Source of the DNA: Wenjunlia tyrosinilytica
Lineage (GTDB): Bacteria > Actinomycetota > Actinomycetes > Streptomycetales > Streptomycetaceae
NCBI RefSeq assembly: GCF_014646055.1
Contig: NZ_BMMS01000030.1
Coordinates: 34,503 to 98,502, forward strand
DNA length: 64,000 bases
Direction of reading: 5' to 3'
Each line of letters opens with the position of its first letter. Position 1 is the stretch's first letter. The notes beneath the pieces were generated by a model. The model was given only the letters and a program-made list of their open reading frames with translations. It was not told where the DNA came from and ran no database searches. The position numbers and the translations under genes were made by a program. Of the stretch, positions 9,211 to 16,990 are shown piece after piece.

Positions 9211-9618
9211 TCAGCCGTCGTACACCTCGACCCGTGGCGGGTGCTTCGGTCGGTGGCTTCCGGGCTTGCAGCCCGAGAAAGGTCCCGAGGGGTCGCGCAG
9301 AAACGTCATCGCCGGTCCCAGGAAGTCCCGGTGCCACATGGCGGGCCCGTTCATGCCGGCCTTGGCGGAGGTCATTTCCTGCCATGCCATCCACAGGCCG
9401 TAGAGGTGGGCCATCGCGTCGGGGTGCTCCCACCAGCGCGGGCACCACGGGGCGCGGGACGACTCCTCTGCGGCGTAGACCGGCACCAGGAGGTTGTGCA
9501 CCCAGATGGCGAGGCCGCGTTGAGCCGCCGTCAGGTCGTCACCCTGCTGGTAGAGGATGAACGGGGGTGGGCCCTGTTCCGCTTCCGCTTCCTCGCCGCC
9601 GGTGTTGTCGTCGTTCAT
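9211..9618 (-). CDS. DUF4913 family protein
   Basis: A 135-residue protein whose central region fits DUF4913: APWCPRWWEHPDAMAHLYGL, WMAWQEM, MWHRDFLGP and DPSGPFSGC. The function of this family is unknown; from memory its members are common on actinobacterial plasmids and integrative elements. The N-terminus is acidic and low complexity. It sits 57 bases upstream of the glycosyltransferase gene and 98 bases downstream of the small unknown gene, all on the same strand, so the three are probably co-transcribed. Confidence 0.75.
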   Translation of the reverse strand: MNDDNTGGEEAEAEQGPPPFILYQQGDDLTAAQRGLAIWVHNLLVPVYAAEESSRAPWCPRWWEHPDAMAHLYGLWMAWQEMTSAKAGMNGPAMWHRDFLGPAMTFLRDPSGPFSGCKPGSHRPKHPPRVEVYDG

Positions 9619-9716
9619 CCGGTACGCCTCTCCTCTGTCATCCCGTCGGCCCCGTCGGGTCTGCGAGCCGGCGGTTCTTCTCAGGTGCGGACGAGTGTGC
9701 CGATCGCCTCCCGCTT

Positions 9717-10022
9717 CTACATGGGGGTGTCGGCCTTGTCGGTCTCGGCGTGGTATTCGTCGAACATGTTCTTCGCGGACGTCTCGACGTCGCTCGTCGA
9801 CGGCCTCGGCTCGGAGATCAGGAAATCGTCGCTGGACGGTTCGGCCTCGACGGGTCCCCCATGGCTCTCAGAGATGTGGGAACGAAGTTGGGCGTACCTC
9901 TGCGAGTCGAGGGACCAACTCGTCGGTCGCGGATCGTCGGACTCCGATGTGGAAGTGCCGACGCCGTTCTTCGGCAGCGGCAGTGCTGCCGCGTCGATGA
10001 CAGTCCGTTCGGTATCGGGCAT
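9717..10022 (-). CDS. small acidic protein of unknown function
   Basis: A 101-residue hydrophilic, Ser/Asp/Glu-rich protein with no cysteine, no membrane segment and no motif I recognise. The ATG at 10022 is preceded by AAAGGA at good spacing, and codon use matches the neighbours. It is the first gene of the leftward unit that continues with DUF4913 and the glycosyltransferase. Likely largely disordered; function unknown. Confidence 0.55.
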   Translation of the reverse strand: MPDTERTVIDAAALPLPKNGVGTSTSESDDPRPTSWSLDSQRYAQLRSHISESHGGPVEAEPSSDDFLISEPRPSTSDVETSAKNMFDEYHAETDKADTPM

Positions 10023-10121
10023 GGACGTCCTTTCCCTCGGCGCGATCCTTCGGGTTCGTATGCTGCCCCGTTGGCGCGGGGTGCCCTCGAAGGATCACCA
10101 CGGGGCCGTGGTGCGGAGGGT

Positions 10122-10283
10122 TCAACGCCCGGAGGGGATTTCCTCGGCCCTCCCACAACCCGCGGAATATCGCTGAACCAACGTCCCGGCGGACGCGAAC
10201 GGAGCGATCGGCAACCCATGGGCGGCTGCCACCCGGTGCAGGAACGACCACGTCGTTTCCCCCGGGCAAGGCACCGCACGCAC
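10122..10283 (-). pseudogene. TniQ-like N-terminal fragment
   Basis: A 53-codon stretch reads VRAVPCPGETTWSFLHRVAA then AHGLP, the pattern that opens TniQ-family proteins (PxPGE-S/T-xxS-x-LxRxAxxNGL). It stops after GRAEEIPSGR with no zinc-finger or helical remainder. The rest of 10023-10713 holds nothing else recognisable. Probably a truncated transposition-related gene; the match is short. Confidence 0.35.
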
Positions 10284-10713
10284 GCAGGACTGCTCCCACT
10301 CCGCTGCCTCCGCCCACTTCCTAAGCCCATTGCCTGGCGACTGGTGTGCCGCCAGACTCCGTCGGCGGCACGCCAGGGCGCCTTCGGACCGGAAACCAGC
10401 CCACGCTGCCCGGCGCCGGCCGGCCCGGCCAGGGATCGCCGGTCCCTTCGCCCGTGGGAGTGAGAGGAGGACATCCCCATCGACATCCCCCCATTCGGGG
10501 CGGGGACGCGGATCGGACGACGACGAAAGCCGTCCCCTCGGAGCGGCAGCGCTCAGCGCGACACGCGGCTGCCCGGACAGGGGCGGCCCTGAAAACACTT
10601 CGCCCGTGCTCGACTCGTCCGGTACGGTCGCGGGATTGTTTTCACTCCTGGGAGCCCATGCGGTTCGCGTGTGGCCTCCCCGGCAGTTTCCCGGGCTGAG
10701 AGCAGGTTTCGTT

Positions 10714-11094
10714 ATGGCATGTCGTATCAGCGAGCTCGTGCTCGGTTGCCGCGACCCTGAGGTGCTGGCGCGGTTCTGGTGCGAGGTCCTGGACTTCGTC
10801 GTGCTCGATCGCGAGGACGACGGCTCGTTGGAGATCGGGCCGCGCGAAGGGTTCGGTGGTCCGCAGCCGACGATCATCCTCAGTCGCAGGGATGAGCCGG
10901 AGAAGGGGAAATCCCGGCTGCACATCGACGTCAACGCCACGGACCGCGATCAGGACGCCGAGCTCGAACGCCTTCTGAAGCTTGGTGCGCGCCCGGCCGA
11001 CATCGGACAGACAGGGGAGGAGCAGTGGCATGTCCTGACCGACCCCGAAGGCAATGAGTTCTGCCTGCTCAGGGCCCGCCTCGACCCACTCTGA
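10714..11094 (+). CDS. VOC family (glyoxalase/bleomycin-resistance-like) protein
   Basis: A 126-residue protein with the usual VOC opening (MACRISELVLGCRDPEVLAR), a mid-segment SRLHIDVNATD, and the C-terminal DPEGNEFCLL strand that normally carries a metal-binding Glu. The single-domain length suits a dimeric vicinal-oxygen-chelate protein. The chosen ATG has AGCAGG ten bases upstream; the longer open frame to its left is non-coding in character. VOC proteins may isomerise, cleave or sequester small molecules, so no substrate is assigned. Confidence 0.82.
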   Translation: MACRISELVLGCRDPEVLARFWCEVLDFVVLDREDDGSLEIGPREGFGGPQPTIILSRRDEPEKGKSRLHIDVNATDRDQDAELERLLKLGARPADIGQTGEEQWHVLTDPEGNEFCLLRARLDPL

Positions 11095-11183
11095 TGCTCA
11101 TCGGTCACGCCTCGGCACCAGATGGTGCCCAGGGTCTGCCTCGAAGTCCGGTGTGACGGGCGTGTCGTGATCGTGAAGCAAGT

Positions 11184-11238
11184 GAGGTCTCCGGTGGAGG
11201 GTTCATCGACCGAGAAGGACCTGAACACCGGAGACCTC
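11184..11238. repeat. 13-bp perfect inverted repeat
   Basis: GAGGTCTCCGGTG at 11184-11196 is exactly complementary to CACCGGAGACCTC at 11226-11238 with a 29-base spacer. It lies between the VOC gene and the decayed IS5 transposase. It could be a terminator for the VOC gene or a trace of an insertion-sequence end. Confidence 0.55.
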
Positions 11239-11239
11239 G

Positions 11240-11660
11240 GGGCCACCCAGCGGTGACGAGGCGGCTTGACCAAACCCGGGCGAACGCGGCCGGACTGATC
11301 ACCTGGGACGTCAGCGTGGACTCAACGATCGCCCGGGCGCACGAGCACGCCGCCGGCGCCCGCCGACACCCTGGGCTGCGGCAGGAGCGCCCGGTGGCCT
11401 CTCGGCAGAACCCGACGAGCACGCGCTGGGACGTTCCCGCGGCGCGTCGGCCACCAAGAATCACCTGGCTTGTGAACTGAGCCGGAAGGTGCTGTCCCTG
11501 GTCGAACCGCCGGGCAGCGCGGCGACTCGCCCCGGTTCCAGACCGTCCTGGACGGCATCAACGTCCCGCGCATCCCGCGCATCCCGCATCCCGCGCATCG
11601 GCGCAGGCCGACCCCGCACACGGCTGATGGTGGCGGGCAAGCCGTACGCCGTCCCAGGAG
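11240..11660 (+). pseudogene. IS5-family transposase remnant
   Basis: Fragments of a DDE transposase appear in different frames. One frame has TWDVSVDSTIARAHEHAAGA, the first catalytic Asp region of actinobacterial IS5-type enzymes; another continues HLACELSRKVLSLV and DGINVPRI; a later stretch gives GRPRTR. At least two frameshifts and missing ends show it is dead. A run of ATCCCGCGC-type short repeats around 11565-11600 suggests slippage damage. No intact terminal repeats were found. Confidence 0.65.
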
Positions 11661-11726
11661 GCGTGCGGTTCGGCGGGCAGCGACGAGGGCCGCCCCCATG
11701 GGTCGGCCCTCGTCGGGGGACAAGCC

Positions 11727-14700
11727 CTATGCGACGGTGAAGTCCTTGAACTCGGCGATGCCGCGGGTGCCCGTCCAGCCGTTGGCCGCCGTCATGAAGA
11801 CACCGATGTCCTGGGTGTCGGCGGCGCCGGACGGGGTGGCCGTGCCGACCTCGGTCCAAGTGGTGCCGTCCGTGCTGAACTCGCCCGTGTAGCTGCCACC
11901 CGAGCGGGTAAGGCGCAGATGGATCGGCGCGGCCGAGGAGCCGTTCATCGCGATCGAGTCGAACGTCCCGTTGCCGTCGGAGTCCCAGGAGAGCACACAG
12001 CCGTTGGACGGGGTCACCGACAGGTTGACGTATCCGGCGTCCCCGCTCGCGGCGAGGCGGTTGCGGACGATCAGGCCCGCGCGGGCCCAGCCACCGGTGG
12101 TGTCCTGGGAGACGACCGCGACCGTCGCGGTCGAGGTGCCCCCGAACGCGCCGGGGCGGTAGATCGCCCCGAACTCGTTGGTTCCGCCCCACAGGTCGGC
12201 TCCGGCGCCCTCGATGGCGAGCGAGCTGCCGGCGCCGCCCGACTGGCCGAAGACCGCCTCGTTGAAGGACACGGTCCGGTAGGGGTCGCGCACCCCGGTA
12301 CCGGCCATCAGCCGCACCGCCGCCACGACCGAGCCGGCCGAGCGGCCGAAGGTGTAGGAGGCGGCGACCGGCACCGCGGTGACCAGGGTGCGGGCGCCCC
12401 CGGTGATGCCGACCTCGAACGTCGCCGTGAAGGTGTCCCCCGGAGCCACCGAGGCCGCCTTCGTGGCGCCGACGGGCTCGGCGGTCATACCGTCCGGCGT
12501 CTCGACCGACAGTTCGACGCCCTTGGCCGGGGCGAAGCCGTTGCGGTTGGTGAACGACACGGCGACCTTGACCGGCTGGTCCGGCGTCACCGACACATGG
12601 TCGGCGGACGCGGTCAGCGCGACCTGGTGCGGGTCGGCGGCCAAGGCGGCCAGCACCTGCTCGGCCAGCTTGTGGATGTCGCCTTCGGCCTTCGTCGGAT
12701 AGGTGTCGTGCCGGTGCGCCCAGCGGTCCTCGATCTCGAACCAGTCGATGCCCGCGGGCGGCCGGCCTGTCGCGAGCGCGTCGGCCAGCTCGTGGAAGTA
12801 GGTGTTCCAGCGGGTGCGGTAGAGGCCGCCGACGAGCCCGGCCCACTCCCGGTTGGCGTAGTCGTGCAGCCCCTGCTCGCTGCTGGTCCGCCCACCCCAG
12901 GTGGTGATGATGGACCGGGCGTCGTACTCCAGCCGGTCCTTCTCGACGGGGGTGGCGCCCCAGGAGCGGGCGTCCGCCAGCCAGCGCCCGAGCAGGTGCT
13001 GCTCGCTGGTGGCCAGCACCTTGTCCATCAGCGTCATCCAGCTCAGCCAGGTCCCGGTGAGCTCGGCGAACCGCTTGCGGTCACCGGCGTCGTAGGCCGA
13101 CTTGATCTGCGGCAGCAGGATCCTGCCGCGGTTGGAGAGCACCTGGCGGGTGACGTCGGTGAGGTCGTACCGGTAGGCCGAGCTGCCGCGCAGCTCGGGC
13201 GCGACCCTGACCAGTTCGGCGAGCGCCCTGTCGAACGCCACGGTGTCGTAGCGCTCCGCCCCGGGGCTCCACGACGCGGCCTTCGTGGCGCTCAGGCTCG
13301 GCCGTGCCGCGAACAGCCCGTCCGCCGCCTCGCTCCACGAGTCCTCGCGGGTCGTTCCGTACGCGGTCTCCCGGATCACCTTCCAGGCCGCTGCGGCGTG
13401 CCGGTCCTTGCCGCCGTACCGTGAGGTCGCGTACGAGGTGAACCAGTCGTCGAGGCCGATGGTGCCGGGGGTCCAGGCCAGTTCGGTGAACAGGGCCATC
13501 GCGGCGGGGTTGTTGTCGGCTCCCTCGGGCATCATCGCGATGCCCGCCAGTGCGCTGTCCTTCTTGTCCCTCCAGCGCGGGTAGAGGCTGACCCAGTCGG
13601 GGGTGTTGGCGCCGATGGGGGTGTGCCCGCCGAAGTTCCAGATGCTGCCGAACGCGTACGGGGTGCCGCCCCAGTCGCTCTCCCGGTCCGTGACCGAGGG
13701 GTAGCGGTCCGAGAGCCCGTCGACTACGAGCATTCCGCTCTTGTCGACGGCGTCCAGGATCTCCTTGCGGGGGTTGCCCTGCCAGCCCAGGATCGCCCAG
13801 ACCGCCCTCGGGTGGGCGGAGCGCAGGGCTGCCTCGACGGTCCTGGCGGCTTCGCCGACGGGCACGTCGCCGGGCTTGCCGCCCTCGTGGAGCAGGTCCA
13901 TCTTGTACATCGTGCTGTCACCGAAACGCTCCCGCTGGTGCCGGTAGAAGGAGCGGGCGACCTTGGCGAAGACCGGGGTGCGCGGGTCGAGCCAGTCCGG
14001 GCGCTGGAAGGCGCCCCAGTCGCCCTGTTCGACCACCGAGGCGCCGGGGTTCTTGGCGGCGAAGCCGTCCGGCACCGTGCCGTAGTAGCCCGGCAGCACC
14101 GGGGTCATCCCGAGCTCCCGCACCCTGGTGACGATCTTCTCGGCGAGGGCGGCACGCCGGTCGATCAGCTGTTTGGACACCGGGCCGCCGAACCCGGACA
14201 TGTTCTGCAGCAGCCACCACGGCTGGTGCGACGGGGCGGGGATCCACGACCTCATCTCGGCGTCGGAGTAGCCGAACTCGCGGAAGGTGTCGTAGTAGAC
14301 GGCATCCGCGCCGATGTAGACGAGGACGGCGTTGATGCCGTGCAGCGCGAGCACGTCGATCTCGCGCTCCCAGGCCCGCCATCCCCGGTAGGCGCCGGTG
14401 TAGCCGTCGTTGGTGTCGTTGAGTGCGAACCGGTGGCGTACGTTCGCCGTTCCCTTGATCTCTCGGGTGGGGCCCGGGAGCAGCCCGGGCAGGTCGAGCT
14501 GTTCGCCGTTCCAGGAGATGTCGGCCTCGGCCACCTGGGTGAGGTAGGTGTTGAAGCCGGTGAGCAGCACGGCGGGGCTGGTGCCCTCCACCGTGATGTG
14601 CCCTCTGCGGCCGGTGACCCGGAAGCGGTCGCCGCCCTTGGGGCTGACGGCGCGCAGTTCGACCTGCCGGTGGTGGCCGGGCACCAGCCGCCGCAGGGCC

Positions 14701-14837
14701 GCGGCGGCGGGAGCCGTGTCGAAGGAGTCGGAGGTGTCTGCCCACGCGTCCTGCGGGGGAGCCAGGAGCACCGCGCCGCCGATGGCGCCCGCGCCGGTCA
14801 GCACCCGTCTGCGGGTGACGCCGTTGCTGTCGTGCAT
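11727..14837 (-). CDS. exported GH89 alpha-N-acetylglucosaminidase
   Basis: A 1036-residue secreted enzyme expected to remove terminal alpha-linked GlcNAc. A Tat signal is present (TRRRVLTGAGAIGG, residues 8-21). The NAGLU/GH89 body spans about 40-720, with candidate catalytic acids Glu318 in MDLLHEGG and Glu438 in MMPEGADNNP, both in the positions used by GH89 enzymes. A NEW3-type beta-sandwich follows (about 745-835), then a C-terminal carbohydrate-module-like domain of about 190 residues that is clearly related to the end of the nearby GH31 protein. The ATG at 14837 follows AAAGGAA. It is co-directional with GH123 and GH31 genes. Family call is strong; natural glycan is inferred. Confidence 0.9.
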   Translation of the reverse strand: MHDSNGVTRRRVLTGAGAIGGAVLLAPPQDAWADTSDSFDTAPAAAALRRLVPGHHRQVELRAVSPKGGDRFRVTGRRGHITVEGTSPAVLLTGFNTYLTQVAEADISWNGEQLDLPGLLPGPTREIKGTANVRHRFALNDTNDGYTGAYRGWRAWEREIDVLALHGINAVLVYIGADAVYYDTFREFGYSDAEMRSWIPAPSHQPWWLLQNMSGFGGPVSKQLIDRRAALAEKIVTRVRELGMTPVLPGYYGTVPDGFAAKNPGASVVEQGDWGAFQRPDWLDPRTPVFAKVARSFYRHQRERFGDSTMYKMDLLHEGGKPGDVPVGEAARTVEAALRSAHPRAVWAILGWQGNPRKEILDAVDKSGMLVVDGLSDRYPSVTDRESDWGGTPYAFGSIWNFGGHTPIGANTPDWVSLYPRWRDKKDSALAGIAMMPEGADNNPAAMALFTELAWTPGTIGLDDWFTSYATSRYGGKDRHAAAAWKVIRETAYGTTREDSWSEAADGLFAARPSLSATKAASWSPGAERYDTVAFDRALAELVRVAPELRGSSAYRYDLTDVTRQVLSNRGRILLPQIKSAYDAGDRKRFAELTGTWLSWMTLMDKVLATSEQHLLGRWLADARSWGATPVEKDRLEYDARSIITTWGGRTSSEQGLHDYANREWAGLVGGLYRTRWNTYFHELADALATGRPPAGIDWFEIEDRWAHRHDTYPTKAEGDIHKLAEQVLAALAADPHQVALTASADHVSVTPDQPVKVAVSFTNRNGFAPAKGVELSVETPDGMTAEPVGATKAASVAPGDTFTATFEVGITGGARTLVTAVPVAASYTFGRSAGSVVAAVRLMAGTGVRDPYRTVSFNEAVFGQSGGAGSSLAIEGAGADLWGGTNEFGAIYRPGAFGGTSTATVAVVSQDTTGGWARAGLIVRNRLAASGDAGYVNLSVTPSNGCVLSWDSDGNGTFDSIAMNGSSAAPIHLRLTRSGGSYTGEFSTDGTTWTEVGTATPSGAADTQDIGVFMTAANGWTGTRGIAEFKDFTVA

Positions 14838-14941
14838 GAATTTCCTTTCCGAGCGGATGGCGCGGCCATGAGGACATGAGGACCTGGGCAGACATGTCGT
14901 CAGGTGGTCACGCGGGTCACGCGTTCAGGTGGTCCGGTGTG

Positions 14942-16801
14942 TCACCGGGTCAGCGCCTTGACGACGGCGGCGCGGGCGGTCTCGATGTCGGTGACGTCCT
15001 TCTTGCGGCCGTCGAGGTCCCGGGTGGCGGTGGTGAGTGCGTCGGTGAGCGCGGCGCTGTCGGTGCCGCCGTCCTTCTTCCTGAGCTGGGCGACGAGGTC
15101 GAAGTCCTCGATGCCCTCCTTCAGCTGCTCCCACCGGATGGAGGACATCGGGCCGTTCTCGCCCGGGTAGACGAGGTACTCGTCGCCCTGGCTGAAGATG
15201 TGCACCGGCTGTTTGAACGGGTCGGGCGTCCAGCTGTTGTAGGACCAGCGCAGGAAACCGTCCAGGTGCCGCCGCGCGGAGATCCAGGGCAGCATCCGGG
15301 CCTCGACCGCGGGCGAGTAGGTGAGGGTGTTGGGGTGCGCGGGCAGGCCGTATGTGTAGAAGGTGGTGATCTTCCCGGCCCTGCGCCGCTCCGCGGCCTT
15401 CTCCGGCGTCATGGCGTCGATGCCGCCCCAGTCCACGGACAGGTTGGAGGCGATGTTCTCGGTGTTGATCGATCCGGCGACGGAGATGCGCTCGTCGAAG
15501 GCCGGGACGGTCTCGTGGACGAAGTCCTTGACGACCTTCATGGTGTCGACCGGACGCTCGTCGAACGACAGCCAGGTGTGCGGCAGCCAGCCCTTCGCCT
15601 TCACGTGCGCCTCGAAGGCCGGGAGGAACGCCCCCCAGGCCTGCCGCCAGCGGGCACCGCCGAGGTCGACGTTCTCGTAGACGGTCTTGCCGGTGCGGGA
15701 GTCGGTGTAGGTCAGGTGCTCGCCGTCCTGGAAGGCCAGCATGGAGAAGGCACCGATCTCCGGGCCGACGCCGGCCCTTTTGGCGGTCGCGACATATCTG
15801 TCCCAGCGCGAGAAGTCGAAGGCGAACCTGCTGCCGTTCCATGTCCAGTCCACCATGCTCGAGTACGGCGTGGCCGTCTGCGACTGGCGGGTGCCCAGCG
15901 ACCACTGGTGATGCCAGGGGTTGTCGACGATGGTGGTGTTGATGACCCGCTGGCCGCGGCCGGCCAGGTCCCGGTCGTATCGCTCGATGAGCTTCCAGTG
16001 CCGGTCGGACCAGAGCTCGACCCCGTGCGCCTGGGCGATCGTCTCCGGCTGGGCCCAAACATCGAGGAAGAACGAGGAGGTGGCGGCGTCGGGCACGGTG
16101 GCGTCCGAGACCTCGACGGTCAGCGGGTAGCTCGCCTCGGTCCTGCCGTCCGCGTCGACCTTGACGGTGCCGGTGTAGGTGCCGGGCTTGGCGTCCTTGG
16201 GGATGTGGAAGGTGAACCACAGCGGCTGCGCCGCGTACGCGGGCACATCGATGTAGGGGCGTTCTTCGAGCGGGTCGCCGACCACGTCGGGGTTGCGGTC
16301 TCCCGAGACCTCCTTGCCGGAGCTGACGTCGTCGATGGTGGCGGACCAGTCGACCTCGCTCTTGGACCGCTGGACCGGCACGTACTCGACGAACCGGACC
16401 TTCGCCGACCGGGAGGACAGCCGCGCCCCGCCCGGGCCCGTGAGATCGCCGACCCGGGCGCGGACGTTGCCGAGATCGTGGCCGGAGGCGATCGCCAGCT
16501 GTGCGGAGACCTGCTCGTTGCGCACGGCGGACAGGGACAGGGCCTTGGTGTCCTTGCCGTCGATGCTGAAGGGGTAGCGCGGGACCCGGACCTCGGCGGA
16601 GCTGCCGAACGATCCCGTGGGTACCCAGGTGATGGTGCCTCTGGTGCCCATGGCGTCGGCCACCTTGACGGTGAGCCAGGTGGTGGTGGGTTTGGAGTTG
16701 AGGTCGGTGGTGCCGGTGCCGTTGCGCGCGACCGCGACGGTGCTCGCGGCCACGACGGCCCCTGCGACGAAGGCGGCGACAACGGTGGACATACGTGCCA
16801 T
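14942..16801 (-). CDS. exported GH123-like beta-N-acetylgalactosaminidase (DUF4091)
   Basis: A 619-residue protein with an N-terminal hydrophobic export segment (about residues 5-25), a beta-rich domain, and a C-terminal (beta/alpha)8 DUF4091/GH123 domain. The adjacent acids Asp414-Glu415 in WLSFDERPVD match the Asp-Glu pair that supports substrate-assisted catalysis in GH123. GH123 enzymes remove beta-linked GalNAc, for example from glycosphingolipids. The start chosen is the ATG at 16801 with AGGA upstream; a longer reading frame upstream lacks a signal peptide. It lies 104 bases upstream of GH89 and downstream of GH31 in the same direction. Confidence 0.8.
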   Translation of the reverse strand: MARMSTVVAAFVAGAVVAASTVAVARNGTGTTDLNSKPTTTWLTVKVADAMGTRGTITWVPTGSFGSSAEVRVPRYPFSIDGKDTKALSLSAVRNEQVSAQLAIASGHDLGNVRARVGDLTGPGGARLSSRSAKVRFVEYVPVQRSKSEVDWSATIDDVSSGKEVSGDRNPDVVGDPLEERPYIDVPAYAAQPLWFTFHIPKDAKPGTYTGTVKVDADGRTEASYPLTVEVSDATVPDAATSSFFLDVWAQPETIAQAHGVELWSDRHWKLIERYDRDLAGRGQRVINTTIVDNPWHHQWSLGTRQSQTATPYSSMVDWTWNGSRFAFDFSRWDRYVATAKRAGVGPEIGAFSMLAFQDGEHLTYTDSRTGKTVYENVDLGGARWRQAWGAFLPAFEAHVKAKGWLPHTWLSFDERPVDTMKVVKDFVHETVPAFDERISVAGSINTENIASNLSVDWGGIDAMTPEKAAERRRAGKITTFYTYGLPAHPNTLTYSPAVEARMLPWISARRHLDGFLRWSYNSWTPDPFKQPVHIFSQGDEYLVYPGENGPMSSIRWEQLKEGIEDFDLVAQLRKKDGGTDSAALTDALTTATRDLDGRKKDVTDIETARAAVVKALTR

Positions 16802-16990
16802 GGGCCGGTTCCTCGCTTCGGTACGGGGCCCGGCAGGCGGGTTGACCTGCCGGGGCCGAGGGGAGGTGCAAGGGGGCGGGCGCGGGTGTCGGCAGGCCGC
16901 TGCCGGCACGTGCGTCCAGGAGGTGGGTCCAGGACTCGGGAGCGGGGAGTCGGGTCCCGGGAGTCGGGAGGCTGGAGTCGGGACGCGTGA

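Noticed and set aside
7246..10176. 976-codon open frame on the plus strand
   Set aside because: It lies opposite the glycosyltransferase, DUF4913 and small acidic genes. Its translation is Gly/Arg/His-rich without motifs, as expected for the antisense frame of GC-rich genes.
11184..11238. Inverted repeat as a genuine IS terminal repeat pair
   Set aside because: The arms are only 29 bases apart and enclose no transposase, so they cannot be the two ends of the decayed element.
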